DNA from: Ahaetulla prasina
Lineage: Eukaryota > Chordata > Lepidosauria > Squamata > Colubridae
Direction: 5' to 3'
DNA length: 64,000 nucleotides
NCBI RefSeq assembly: GCF_028640845.1
Contig: NC_080540.1
Span: 233,768,794 to 233,832,793 of the forward strand
The notes under the pieces are model-generated. The model worked only from the letters and a program-made list of their open reading frames with translations. It made no database searches and was not told where the DNA came from. Below are positions 1 to 11,814 of the stretch, piece after piece. How positions within the stretch are numbered: the stretch's first letter is position 1; each line of letters opens with the position of its first letter. The position numbers and the translations under genes are program-made.

Positions 1-570
1 GTTGTCTCTGATTCTCTGTGATCCTCAGTAAACTTCGCTTATGTAAATATGCATCAACTTTTTTCAAGGAAATTTCTTGACCTTTATATAAAACAAAGTA
101 ATATGGATGAAATATTTTTCGTATATTTGGATTATATATTATTAAAACATTTCCTTCTTGTAACTTTCATATCAATTTTCTTCTCATAATGTATATGCCA
201 AACATTTCCCCACTTTACTTGCAAATTCCAAAATGTATTTGTTTTGCATAATTCATATTTATTTCCAGCTTTCTCACCATTGACATAGATAGAAGCTAAT
301 GGTTGTCCTTTCTGGAGATATCTGAAAATTCTTCCATTTTTTTTATCTTATCCGAAATCATTTGAATTTGTTCTTGTCTTTTTTTAAAAAGTTTATTTAC
401 ATTGTATAAAATATCATTTTACCAAAGAATTACTTGTATCCCAAACCATCCTTACTTCTGTATCTTTATTAATATTTTTTTTTTTTAAAAAAAGCATTTT
501 AACTTCTTTTTGCAATTCTCTGGTACAGTTTCCTTCTGTAACAACGTCTCATTAAATTTCCACCTAAAAG
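1..570 (-). mobile_element. L1 LINE ORF2 relic (internal part)
   Basis: Read on the minus strand, the translation is broken by stops and frameshifts but follows the region of L1 ORF2 between endonuclease and reverse transcriptase. It shows a lysine/glutamine-rich helix (around RQEQIQMISDKIKKMEEF), then NPNIRKIF, then LYKGQEIS and a KVDAYL stretch, in the order expected for L1. The element runs off the left edge of the window. It is old and non-functional. The family call rests on motif order only. Confidence 0.6.
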
Positions 571-1152
571 AACCATTTTATATAATTGTAAAAATTGTGT
601 GACTAAGAGCTGTCTGTAATAATTCTAATAGACAGGCAACAGCAAACCATGAAAATTAATGCTTACAGTACAGGATAGACATATCCGGCTGACTTCCAAC
701 TTTTAAAGAGGGCCTATCTGATATATTATATGAAGAGATGATTTGATAAGCCACTCCCAGTATCTTTAAAGGGTAAATCCTGCAGTATATGGCTTTCAAT
801 GCATCACTTTCATTCTTTCCCTTCCCCACCTTCATTTACCTGTCCAATGAAGTCAGAAGCCAACAGGGCTCCACTGTCAGGTGCAAAGGACACAGCATCT
901 TTCTTAATATGCATGGGATTTCATGCATTTTACCTAAAACTGACCTGCCAAACTTTCCAATTCTGAGGGAAAGCTGCTCTAAGTGCTGCACATAGCAGTC
1001 ACTGGCATTTTCTCCACAGCTGCTCTTCCATTAATTTTTGCAATAAACCTATATTGGCAATTTGCATCTTGAAGCTACCTGTGCAACTTCTAGTGCTTAT
1101 CAAGAGAAAATCAACATAAATATAGCAAGTGAATCACTCTGGGAAGAAAAGG
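571..1152. other. Unique AT-rich sequence
   Basis: No coding signature, tandem array or recognisable transposon end was seen. Short open frames here have no domain-like features. Confidence 0.4.
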
Positions 1153-1366
1153 AAGGGGCGTGCATAAGCGCACCAGCATGCCTGCTGTCTCTGTCCTAAT
1201 GTTTTCTTTTATTCATATCCTTTACATGTATTTATAATTATGTATACACTTGTATCTGTCATAAAATACATGTTTGACAAAATATAATATAAAATATAAT
1301 AATATATTTTTATATTTATATAATATAAATATAAAATATTTATATAAATAAATAAATAAAATAAAA
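1153..1366 (+). mobile_element. 3' end of a CR1-group LINE
   Basis: The stretch begins with GGGGCGTGCATAAGCGCACC and ends in an AT-rich tail with AATAAATAAAT. The same 3' UTR follows the coding end of the LINE at 36193-37678, where GGGGCGTGCATAAGAGCACA comes directly after a stop codon. This copy is therefore a 5'-truncated 3' UTR with no coding part. Confidence 0.6.
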
Positions 1367-2449
1367 ACAGAGGTCAAACATGGGAGACAGTTCAGAAATG
1401 TTCAGGAATGTTCAGCAGTCATATGCCGCCAATCAGTTGGGGGAAGAAGGGGAGGGACTAAAAAGGCAAGACACTGGTCACTAATATGTGACCAAAGTCC
1501 ACTGCTTCTTACTTGTGTTATGTGTACACATGAAAAGATACAGGGCTCCTATTCTCATACGTTCATTGCCCTGTTTTGACATGTGAACACAGACATACAC
1601 ACTGTGAATATCCCTGGCTCCATCTACATTAAGATGTGTCTTTATTTTAACTGATAAAATGTGTATTGAGCCCTTCGGAATTTGCAATGGGTTTACGAAC
1701 CACTAATGCAGGGCTGTAACTTATCCAAACAGCTATGATCTTCTTTTCTAGGATCTTATGTTTACATGGATGAATTACCAACAGTTGTTGCATGTTGCGT
1801 GAAGCTCCTTTTTGGAAGTGAATCTTAAACATTGCAAAAGCTTGTTAGTAAATCAATAGTGCATTTTATTATTTTTAATTTTAAAGGGGACGGGTTATGC
1901 TGCCTTGTTTTTTTAAAAATAAAATATATTTGTTTTAATATTTTGGAATTATATTCCACTGGCCACTAGACTGTTAATATACTAAAAATCATACTGATAT
2001 GTATTATTCTAAATTTAACAAGTTCTGATCACAAAACAAACAAGGAATGCTTTTAATACTTGTGACATAAAAGCTGTTCATAATAGTATTTCTTACTAAA
2101 AGGGGGAGGAAAAGCAGTGAGCTCTAAATTGTTCTAATCATGGGGAAAAAAATTGAATGTTAAAAAAAGCCATTAGCATAAGTAAATTACTAACTCAGCA
2201 CTCCAATTATTTCTTTAAAATGATTTTAAAGGCAATATAAGAAGTTGGACCAATCATTTTGGCATCAGTAGTGTAAGTTTCAGATTTTAAGGATCAAATG
2301 CTGATACTTTAAAGAAGCACAGCTTGAGACAAGACAATTTGTGTTGGCATAAGGCCTATTCTAATGAGGAATAAGAAATATGTATATGTTTTTATATACA
2401 CGCACAGGAGTATGGATAATTTATTTTTTGTAGTGAAAGTCGCTGGGGA
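1367..2449. other. Unique AT-rich sequence
   Basis: No gene, long open frame or transposon terminus recognised. The composition is AT-rich with homopolymer runs. Confidence 0.4.
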
Positions 2450-2803
2450 TGTATTTATTTATTTATTTATTATTTAAATTTTTATACCGCCCTTCTCCCG
2501 AAGGACTCAGGGCGGTTCACAGCCAGATAAAAATACACAATAATATTACAATATAAATACAATTAAAATACAATTAAAAAACTTATTCAATTGGCTGAGA
2601 TTAAAATTTAGGATAGATAATAAAAAACCCATTAAAAAACCCATAAATTTAAAAACTAATCCACTCCTGCGCAGATGAATAAGTGAGTTTTAAGCTCGCG
2701 ACGAAAGGTTCGGAGGTCCGGAAGTTGACGGAGTCCTGGGGGGAGTTCGTTCCAGAGGGCGGGAGCCCCACAGAGAAGGCCCTTCCCCTGGGCGTCGCGT
2801 ACA
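2450..2803 (-). mobile_element. L2 LINE, 5'-truncated 3' end
   Basis: On the plus strand it starts with a TTTA tail, then the reverse complement of the L2 3' hairpin (CCGCCCTTCTCCCGAAGG followed by CAGGGCGG). The antisense 3' UTR and the last coding stretch follow, up to the [14 protein letters not shown] region. It stops at about 2803, where L2 similarity ends abruptly, as expected for target-primed 5' truncation. Confidence 0.85.
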
Positions 2804-3488
2804 CTCTATGCTAAGTCTTTGATAAAAATACAGTATAGTGATTTGATTAAGTTACTTGGACACCTCTCTGGACACAAGTTCAAAAGATGAGGGAGAATTT
2901 GAGTCAGCAATGTTAATCAGGATCGGGGCTCAGAGAGTGCTAACCCTATGGAGCAGCCTCAGCTGGGTTGATCGGACAAGGGACAGACTGAGGCTGAATG
3001 AGGTGAGCCATAGTTGCAGCAAGTTAGCCAGGAGGCTCCAGGCAGGACTGGGAGCAGCTGCCACCCGTTGGCAATGAGGAGCAGGTGGAATCCACACCTC
3101 CTCCTGATCCAAGGACACATAGAGCAGAGGACGACACAGGCACAATGCTGGTCAGCTAGACTACTCATGAGGAGGCAACCTCACCTCTCATGAAGGGCTG
3201 CACTGGCGTTGTCTATTTAATCCTGCCCTGAGGACATGAATGTTGCTGGAGCAATGTGTCCAGTTCCATGCTATGTGTGCTTGTGCCATGTATCCTGAAC
3301 CATTTGAATTTATTTCCTGGACTTTGTGTGTGCCTGTTAGACTTGGTTACCCAATGACTCTTGCCATGCTGAGCTTAGAATCTGGACCTGCACAACAGGG
3401 GTGATTTCTGAAAACCCTTTTGGAGGGTTTGAATAAACACCTGCATGGGTGTTTGAGGAGTGGGGCAGGGCAGAAGTAAAACTTTGAA
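2804..3488. other. GC-richer stretch, possible LTR relic
   Basis: This is more GC-rich than the flanks. It contains a CTATTTAATC box near 3215 and GAATAAAC near 3431, a layout like a retroviral or Gypsy-type LTR with promoter and polyadenylation signal. I could not define TG...CA ends or a target duplication, so the call is tentative. Confidence 0.25.
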
Positions 3489-3496
3489 CTATAGAT

Positions 3497-3810
3497 CAGT
3501 GTTGGCGAACCTATGGCACGCGTGCCGAAAGTGGCAGACGAAACTATCCCACCCAGAAGTGCGGTGGTCCATTGCGCATGTGCAAGCCGGCACCTGGCCT
3601 TCCAGGTTGGCATCACGCGCATGCGCGATGGATCACTGCACTTCCAGGGTTGCCGGCACCACGCATGTGACGGCCAGCTGGCCGGTGCACATTTGAGCGC
3701 ACAAACGCGACAGGAGTCAGCGAGGCCGCGTATTCGTCATGGGACGGTTTCGCATGCCACTTCTGGCATGCAGGCCGGCACACGAGAACGCGAAAGGTTC
3801 GCCGATACTG
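3497..3810. mobile_element. Non-autonomous hAT element (CAGTGTTGGCG family)
   Basis: The 314-bp element begins CAGTGTTGGCGAACC and ends GGTTCGCCGATACTG, an imperfect terminal inverted repeat. It is flanked by the perfect 8-bp duplication CTATAGAT (3489-3496 and 3811-3818). The 8-bp duplication and CAG...CTG ends are hAT hallmarks. The interior is GC-rich with GCATGCG palindromes and codes for nothing. Relatives lie at 41586 and 46086. Confidence 0.9.
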
Positions 3811-3818
3811 CTATAGAT

Positions 3819-5899
3819 GATAATAGAATAAATTTAGACAGATTAGAAAAATCTGCAGAAATATAGATGATTACTACATGACATCTAAAAGGTACAGATT
3901 TTTTTCTGTCATCCAGTGGTTGTGAGGATTTTTGTAACCCAGATATTAAGGTTCTTGATGGATTTTTTCACATTTCACAAAAAAATATTCCATTCAAAGG
4001 GAATAAACAACCTTGGCGGGTACTTCTGATATACCACAGGCTTTTCAAAATGTTCTGTACCAGATTTGATCTTGTTTCTCAGAGCTGTTAAACACAGAAT
4101 GTGTGTGTATGTGTGTGGGGGGGAGGGGTTAAGGAAAAAAAAAAAGCATAATTTGTTTCTGTAGTCAGTGTGGACTGGAAAGTGGAGGGGGGAATTTAGT
4201 ACTGTAAAAATCAATTTATCTAAAATGCTTCAGTGACATCCAAGTCTTTTCTGATAAATAGAAAGTGAAGATGGAGGATGAGCTGAACTGGAAACAAAGT
4301 CTGTCTGTGTGATTATAAGAGCCTGAGGGGCAAATGTTTATTTTGACAGCATCCAGAATTTAGAGATTGATATCTGTAGAACCTATAAGAGAACCCTCCC
4401 CCCCCCAAAAAAAACCCCAAATAAAAAGGACATTATCAATGAATACTTTTAATTTAAGTTGCCATATGTTGTGGAAGAAGGCTTACTGTATGTTATACAA
4501 GCAACAATGGCTGATCATAAAGAGAAGAAATGGATTTGCTTAAATTGACTTCAAATGAGTAAAGTCATGGATGGGTTTGTGAGTTGCCCTGGTCTGTTTG
4601 TATTTCTTGAGAAGAGACATATCATCTGAGGCTCCAAGGATATATGTGACTTCTAAAAAGCCTTTTTAAAGGTGATACGAAGGAAATTAGTAAATCCCAG
4701 GAAGCAATGTTATTAGCTGTCTGGGCTTAATTTATTGTAAATGTAATTAAAATTGAATCCAGACAGTCCAATTTATCATTGGTTTTGGCTCTACCCATTC
4801 TTTGGTTTTGGCTCTACCCATTCTTTGGTTTAGAATACAATCTCCATGATACGAAAGGCCAAACATAACTGTTACCCCATTAGTTATTGCAGCATCTTTA
4901 AAAGTGCCTATATTTAGCATTATTTCTCTATATCTCTCTGTCATTCTTCCATTCTATCATTCTCCACATCTTAATATTCTTCATATATACCTCTTAATTT
5001 TGTGTTTTTCAAAATTTTGGGTACTTAATTAGCTCCCTCCCACATCCCAGCTATATTACAACGTTACATAAGCTTTGATGAATTCATAAATGGGACATTA
5101 CAAGATATAATGAGACATAAATGGAAAAGAAGCTGAGTTTGCTCAGTTAACTGGGGAAAAGTTAGCCTGTGGCAGCTCCAACCCTGATTAAAAGTTGATC
5201 TGTGATTAGAGAAAAATTGAGAAGTAGCAGCTAACCCAAAGAGGCTGACCCTGCCTCTGTCCTGCAATCAGTTCTTCCAATACTACATCACAAACTAATT
5301 AGAACATTTTGAAGCCAACTTCCAAATACCCAAGAAATATTCTTCAGTGAAAGCTTACCACCTGCCATTATTAATCATTTAACTGAGAGAGTGACTGTGG
5401 GAGGCTTCTGTAGAACCCTTATTGTTCTTGAAATATAATGGGAAAATTATTATGCAGAACATTACTCATGCGATGGCCCATCTGAAATGGTATACTTTAA
5501 ACATGTTGGATCAATTCTCAGAAATTCTATTGAACTACAGCATGTGCTGAATGGTTCAAGGAGACCATCTGATCGAGGAGTCTGCTTCTTCCTGATTTAG
5601 TGAAATTTTGAGCTGTCTAATTAAATTAACCATTTCTCCTCACAGATAATGATCCATTTTCTCTGTTCTTCGTGTTATGGCACAACATCCCCTCCTGACA
5701 ACTTTATTCATTTCTGGCAGAGACAGCAGCAGGTGCCAGATGGCAAGTGAGTGCTATAGGCTGCTGTGTCACAGTATGTCTTGTGCTCACCTTGTGTTGC
5801 TGGATTGTTTGGGTGATGTGGAAAGGATGATTGCCTTGGTCTGCTCTAATAAACTTTCGAGCAGGCAAAGCGGGAGAGTGTCATAGCGGTGGAAGAGCA
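3819..5899. other. Unique sequence
   Basis: No gene found. A 23-bp unit containing GGCTCTACCCATTC is tandemly duplicated at about 4780-4825. A poly-C/poly-A run lies near 4397-4420. Confidence 0.4.
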
Positions 5900-5907
5900 G
5901 TTTAAAG

Positions 5908-6015
5908 CAGGGGTCTCTAACCTTGGCAACTTTAACCCTGGTGGACTTTGCTGGCTGAGGAATTCTGGGAGTTGAAGTCCGCCAAGCTTAAAGTTGCCAA
6001 GGTTGGAGACCCCTG
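5908..6015. mobile_element. Palindromic hAT MITE
   Basis: A 108-bp near-perfect hairpin: left end CAGGGGTCTCTAACC, right end GGTTGGAGACCCCTG, arms of about 50 bases. Flanked by the perfect 8-bp duplication GTTTAAAG (5900-5907 and 6016-6023). It belongs to the same family as 25486-25620 and 61797-61903. Confidence 0.92.
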
Positions 6016-6023
6016 GTTTAAAG

Positions 6024-7603
6024 GAAATGAAAATCATTACAATGTCTACAAAACAAGCCTGCCAATAGGCTGTTGGATTTGGAAGGGAGCGGGCAGCAAC
6101 GGGGAGGTTTCTGCTTTATAGCAGCTTCCTGTCTGAGCAACGATATTAAGTGTTCTTTAGGTTTTACTACAATTTACCTAAGGAACTGTGGTTTCAAGGC
6201 TAATTATAGCTAGGGCTTTTTAAAATCTGGAAAGCAACCTCTGTGCAAGTTGCCGCTTGCTTCCAGTAGGCTGCCGATCTTGTCAGCATTATGATGAATT
6301 AGTAATGGCCACTGGAAGGTACACTTTCTATTTATCTTTACTTTTTATTCCCCTCCATTCGGTCAGTAGAATTAGGAGGAGTGGGGGGAGGGAATGATCA
6401 GTTTTCTTACTGAAATGGCAAATTGCACACAAAAAGCGACATGAAAACCAAATATACAAAGCCTGTGGGTTTTTTTTTTAATGCTGGGGAGACCCATTAG
6501 GAGGGAGCGCTATGTTTCCATGGTATCACAAAGACATAAACAGAAAAGCGAGGCTAATGTATTCCGTTAGACAGAGCATTTTTAAAGTCTAATGCACCAT
6601 CTAAATGTATATATATATATCACACATGACCAGCATTTATTTAATAAAATCTATCAATTGCTTTGCAAGCAGTCAAATGTTCTAGGGTTCTAATCTGCTT
6701 GTAATCTTAGCTATTGAAATGCTCAGTGCTTATAGCTGTTTTCTTAGAAAGACATCTTGAACACCTTTTATAGTCTCCTTCCAAAAGCATGTTGAGCATT
6801 TATTATTTTAATTAACCTACCTGTAGGAGATGACCAGGCTGAACCAGAGGGAGGGGTCAAACAAATCATCAGTTTGGAGTCCCTTCGTGTCCATAAAAGA
6901 TCTAAGTCCAGGCCTCCTTGAATTCCATTGAATTCCTTGAATCCCAAAGTCTTATCTACCACCAATTTGCCTTGACTGTTAGTAGTTCAGATTCTCGTCT
7001 AAAGGTAGCATGGAATAAACTTATACTTTTTTGAGACCTAACTCTGTCTCCCGATTTCTTGCATCTGACACTACTCTCCTAAAGAGCTCGTTCCATAAGG
7101 AGACCTAAATCTCCACATAAGAAAAGAATTTCTTATTTATAAAAATAAAACAATACATTACTCAAAGTATCTTCTTTGGTCCATAGGTCACATGTAGCCC
7201 ACAGTTCTACTTATGCTGCTTACAAAAACCCTTGGATAGCACTACCAGAATTCAAAAAATGTGGGTCATTAGCCCAATGTTTATTTTTTTATAAAATGCA
7301 ATTTAAGCAATATAAAATAGATATAATTTTTTCTGTAACTCTTCCAATCAATAGTAATGTGTTAATTACAAAAGTTATTATAGATTAATGTAAAAAGTGT
7401 AATATAAATATTTAGAAAAAATAATGATATTGGCAAGGGTTGAGTATTATTTAATGTGATTTCTTGCTATATCACAAAGAAATTGGCCCAGTGGTAGACA
7501 CTGAAATCCTATATGGTAAAAGAACTTGAAAACAAAATTAACAATATTGGAATGTCTTTATAAAAATCCACAATGTAAGCACATTTAGAACACTGCGTAT
7601 GAG
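6024..7603. other. Repeat-poor unique sequence
   Basis: No transposon termini recognised. The part around 6040-6640 has balanced composition and could hold conserved noncoding sequence, but nothing in it is diagnostic. A short TA run lies at about 6608-6622. Confidence 0.35.
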
Positions 7604-7692
7604 ACTTGTCTCATATTATTGCATATGAGACAAGTTATTGCTATGTGTATAACTTGTCTCATATTATTGCATATGAGACAAGTTATTGCTAT
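7604..7692. repeat. Two tandem 48-bp palindromic units
   Basis: The unit ACTTGTCTCATATTATTGCA plus ATATGAGACAAGT is a hairpin with 12-base arms. It occurs twice at a 48-bp period (starts 7604 and 7652), each time followed by TATTGCTAT. It abuts the 3' tail of the SINE on the right. Confidence 0.8.
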
Positions 7693-7699
7693 TGAATAA

Positions 7700-8273
7700 G
7701 CAATAACAGTAGCAATAGAACTTAGACTTATATACCACTACATAGTGCTTTCCAGCCCTCTCTAAGCAGTTTACAGAATCAGCATATTGCCCCCAACAAT
7801 CTAGGTCCCCATTTTACTGACTTTGGAAGGATGGAAGGCTGGGTCAACCTTGAACCGGTCAGGATCAAACTTTTAGCAGTGGGAATGCAGATTTAGCCTG
7901 CAATACTGCATTCTAACCAATGGTGAGTTTCAAATTTTTTTACTACCGGTTCTGTGGGTGTGGCTTGGTGGGTGTGGCATGGCTTGGTGGGCATGGCAGG
8001 GGAAGAATACTGTAAAATCTTCATTCCCACCCCACTCCAGGGGAAGGATATTGTAAAATCTCCATTCCCACCCCACTCCAGGCAGAAATCCCCATTTCCT
8101 CCTCATCAGCTGGGATTTGGGAGGCAGAGAATAGATGGGGGTGGGGCCAGGCAGAATTTTTATTACTGGTTCTCTGAACTACTCAAAATTTCCACTACCG
8201 GTTCTCCAGAACTGGTCAGAACCTGCTGAAACCCACCTCTGATTCTAACCGCTGCGCCATCAATTACTGAAAA
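7700..8273 (-). mobile_element. tRNA-derived SINE interrupted by a hAT element
   Basis: Plus-strand text from about 7700 to 7917 and 8250 to 8273 is one SINE in antisense. It contains the block with TTGCCCCCAACAATCT and ATGGAAGGCTGGGTCAACCT shared with the SINEs at 21048 and 50106, and a B-box-like GTTTGATCCTG on the minus strand. The tRNA-like 5' part continues at CCGCTGCGCCAT after the hAT insertion at 7918-8241. Confidence 0.75.
7918..8241 (+). mobile_element. Non-autonomous hAT element with internal minisatellite
   Basis: A 324-bp element with ends CAATGGTGAGTTTCA and TGAAACCCACCTCTG, flanked by the perfect 8-bp duplication ATTCTAAC (7910-7917 and 8242-8249). It sits inside the SINE, so it is younger. 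The interior repeats TGTGGCTTGGTGGG and a unit of about 41 bp containing GGGGAAGGATA and CATTCCCACCCCACTCCA. There is no transposase. Confidence 0.92.
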
Positions 8274-9025
8274 GGATGCATTTGAAGCTCTTATTTAGAA
8301 AAATAGGGAAGGGTGGATGTGCCTGTGTGCAATCCAGACTGGCTCAGGGCATCTCTCCCTCCACTCTTCCTCCTTTCCTCTCTCCCTCTCTCCCTCCCCC
8401 CCTCTCTCTGACAAAAACAATCAGATAAATAAAAATATAATGAAGAAAGTAAAATGTCAAATCTGAAACGCTAAGATCAAAACCCACAAACATGATAAAC
8501 ACATCTAATATCCATCCTTCTTACCCCAAGGCCTCAGAGAACAGCTTCTTTGCCTAATACTAGAATCATGGATCATCCAAAGAAGCTCAAAGGATCAGGA
8601 GCGATGTGAGAAAATACTACTTTTCATTGTGTATCATTCACATATGGAATTTGTCATTAGCAAATCGGCCCCATCTGTTGGCACTTTCTCTGCCATTCCT
8701 AGCTCTCTGCCTTGTTTCTACCCTAAACCTTACAAAACTGCCAATGTAACAGCAGTGAGTGAGCATTGAGCATAGGATTTAACACACCGAAGGTATTCTC
8801 CAAGTTACACAGATTGTATTGTATGTGTTATTCAGTTACATAGGCACAGTATATTTCAGGAAACACTGGAAACATACTGGAAAGTCAAATCCACTAGGTC
8901 TCTTGTTTTCTTATATAATAAAGAATCTGCTTTTCTAGTATACTCTACAGTACACTACAATCTCCACTAAGATAAGTAAAGTCATTCATACAGCTGAATG
9001 CTACAAACATTGAATGCTACAAACA
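8274..9025. other. Unique sequence
   Basis: Contains a CTCC-rich tract at about 8355-8410 and no recognisable gene. Confidence 0.4.
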
Positions 9026-9380
9026 TTGAGAACACTTGGGGACCCAAAAGAAGGGCCTTCTCCATAGTGACTCCCTCTCTCTGGAACATCATTCCCTCAG
9101 AGATTAGAATGGCCCCCATTCTAACACTCTTCCGGAAAGCGCTGAAGACCTGGTTCTGCCAGTGGGCCTGGGGAATCCAGAGCGGGATGGAGCCCATTAA
9201 ATGGTTCGTGTGATCTGCTGTGGGGGGTGGAGGGGGAGTGATTTTATTTTATTATATTAATTTATTTGATTCTTTTTTATTAGTTTTATTGTTTTAAATG
9301 AGGTTTTATATTCTGTAAGCTGCCTTGAGTCGCCATGTACGAATAGGCAGCAATATAAATAAATTAAATAAATAAATGTT
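9026..9380 (+). mobile_element. L2-like LINE 3' end, divergent subfamily
   Basis: The plus-strand translation reads GPKRRAFSIVTPSLWNIIPS and then a FRKALKTWF stretch. This is the usual C-terminal end of L2-type ORF2, equivalent to [15 protein letters not shown] in the intact copy. A 3' UTR follows with a degenerate hairpin (GTAAGCTGCCTTGAGTCG) and an AATAAATAAAT tail. The sequence differs clearly from the main L2 copies here. Confidence 0.7.
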
Positions 9381-9407
9381 TCCAAGAAAGGCACTGTATT
9401 TGTATAC

Positions 9408-9890
9408 TGTTGGAAGAAATATCCATCTGGGTTCAGTTCCAAGTGGGGACAAAGACACTGGAAACATGGAGACTGCTTGGAAAGATGGTTTAATGGTGGT
9501 CAGGATCACATGGCTTGAGTTCCTGAACAGAAAAGGGCGTGAGACGCTCCCTGGCTTTATGCTTTCTCTGAGCTTTGAACTTTCTGGGGCACAGGAAGAG
9601 TATCCTGATTGGTTGTCAGATTCCCAGGGGGTGGGGGTCTTAGCTAGCCTTGCTGGCTGATGTAATCTTCCCAGGTGCCATGTGGTGAGTTTCAGTTGCT
9701 AGATGGGTTCTATTATGATGCAGATGATGGCCCATTGACAAAGGTGGGGGGTGGCAGGAAGTTGCAGGGAGCTGCTTTGTCTTTAAAACATGTTTCTCCA
9801 TTTCTCATCCAGGGAAATATATTCTGCCTTTTAAATATTTTCTAAAATATTTCATTCTTCTAGGAGGTGGGTGGGTGCTAAATTCCTACA
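9408..9890 (+). mobile_element. Solo LTR, family 1
   Basis: Starts TGTTGGAAGAAAT and ends AAATTCCTACA, with TG...CA ends and a short inverted repeat (TGTTGGAA against TTCCTACA). Flanked by the 4-bp duplication ATAC. A homologous copy in the opposite orientation lies at 21843-22469, and both end at the same bases, which fixes the boundaries. No internal retroviral sequence is adjacent, so this is a recombined solo LTR. Confidence 0.8.
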
Positions 9891-9985
9891 ATACACTGCT
9901 ATGTATTTTCTTTCTCAGTAGAAAAGAAACACCTGTGTTTCTTATATTTTAGATGCAAGTTCATCATCCCCAGCATTCTTTATAC

Positions 9986-10062
9986 CAGGGGTCTCCAACT
10001 TTGGTCCCTTTAAGACTTGTGGATTTCAACTCCCAGAGTCCCTCAGCCAGCAAAGCTGGCTG
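9986..10062. mobile_element. Half of a palindromic hAT MITE
   Basis: Begins CAGGGGTCTCCAACTTTGG and follows the left arm of the palindromic family to CAGCCAGCAAAGCTGGC. The right arm is missing. Confidence 0.75.
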
Positions 10063-11814
10063 CCTTATTCAAATGGAATGAATCACATGCTTCCTGATTC
10101 TTCCTCTCTTTCTCCAGGGTTAGGTGGTTTTTTGTGTTTTTTTGTTTGTTTGTTAAGGAAGCTGAAAAGGAGAAAGATAAATCAATCTTGGGGTGATTAG
10201 AGCAGAGCTCTAATACCTCTTTTTGAAGAGGAGTTTTGCTCAAATGGTATTGAAATCAGCGCAAATTGGGGCCAGGCTTAAGGACGGATTGGATCTGCCT
10301 TTCCTTGTTTTCTGAGTGATTCCCAAGGCTCGTGCAATCATGCTAAGCTTCACAGAAGTTCTAAGTAATCAGTAATTTATTTATTTACTTTTGAGGTAAC
10401 AATTTCACCCCATTATGTTAGTTAGGCCTGACCTGTAAGATAGAGCATGATTACTCCCAATCAACTGTGTTACTTTTAAAACAAAACTTACATTCTCATG
10501 CAAAAGGAAGAAAGGAATTATGTAATAAATGCAATCAGCTGATGACAGAGCAGAGCCCTGCAAAACCACTGATTGTGTTAGCTAGCTGATCATACTGGCA
10601 TGCTTGCTCTTCTTTTGTCTTTCGTCTTCATTTGCTGTGATTTGGTGCCAGAAGCCCCATAAATAACAGAGTTTAGGGGAGTTTAAGACTTACAGTTTTT
10701 GCATCCGATGATATATTGTTTTGCTATGAGCAACGACTAGCTGCATGATTTGTTCCAAAAAGTTTGCTGCCTGGTGCTGAAAAATCCAAGCTGCCACCCA
10801 CTGCTCTCGGGACCTCCCCAGCGAGAAATACTTATGTATATGTATATCTGTGTATATGTAATGATAAATTAAATAACAGACAATTTGTCTCCCTTAATGG
10901 CTCTGCTGCCTGAGGCAGATGGTAGGGCTGACCTTTATTAACTGGCAAGGAGGCTTAAACAGGAATTGTTAAGCATGGCTGTGATATATATACTCTGGTA
11001 GGTAAAAAGAAACTACTCATCTGTCCCAATTTATGAGCTCACTGAACGGCACCTTTTCAGCAGAGAGCGTAACTTGCTTCAGATTTAAGATGGTTTTTGG
11101 CAAAGTGCCCTCCGGTATCCCTGGGCCTCCTAATATACATTCCTGTTAACAGCCGCTGCCGCCACCACTTTGAGTCATACTAAGTAGAAACTCAGCACTT
11201 TGATTTCACTCAGTGCTCCGAACGAAGTGCTGCGCTGAAACCCCAAATGTCAACGGCGGCTCTGAAATAGTCTTGATTCGTAGGAGCAGCACACTGAGGA
11301 GGCTGTTGTCCCTCGGCCCTGCTTTTCCAAAGAAGGATGTTTATGAGGTTTCTTCCCAAGTGACCACCACTTAACAGTTTTTTTAATCGGTGGCTATATT
11401 TGGGAATTGGCTAAGATCTGCGTTCTGGCACATATAAAGCCCCTGGGTTCTCCAATTGCTGGTCGGTACTGGTGAAAGGAATCTGGAGCAGCAACGGTTG
11501 CCACCTCCAATTGCTGAGCTCCAAAATCCAAAAGGGATCCAAAATCCAAAAGAAAGAAAAGGCCATTGATCAAGGTCAGATTTATGAAGGTCTCCTGCTT
11601 GAGCAGTGGATTGGACTAGAAGATCTCCAAGATCTTCCAGCTCTAGTCCGATTGATTGATTGAATACCACATTTGGAACCACAAATCTGCATGATTTGGT
11701 GTCATAGACTAAAATTTATAGTATCCTAAGCTACTATATAGTTTAGGATATAACTTAAGTATCCTGACTTTTCCCGATGGACGTGTTTTGCAATGTATAG
11801 GTTTGTTTAGCAAC
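10063..11814. other. Repeat-poor unique sequence
   Basis: No transposon structure seen. The part at about 10500-11380 has balanced composition and no microsatellites apart from short TATG runs. No splice-flanked exon could be argued. Confidence 0.35.
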
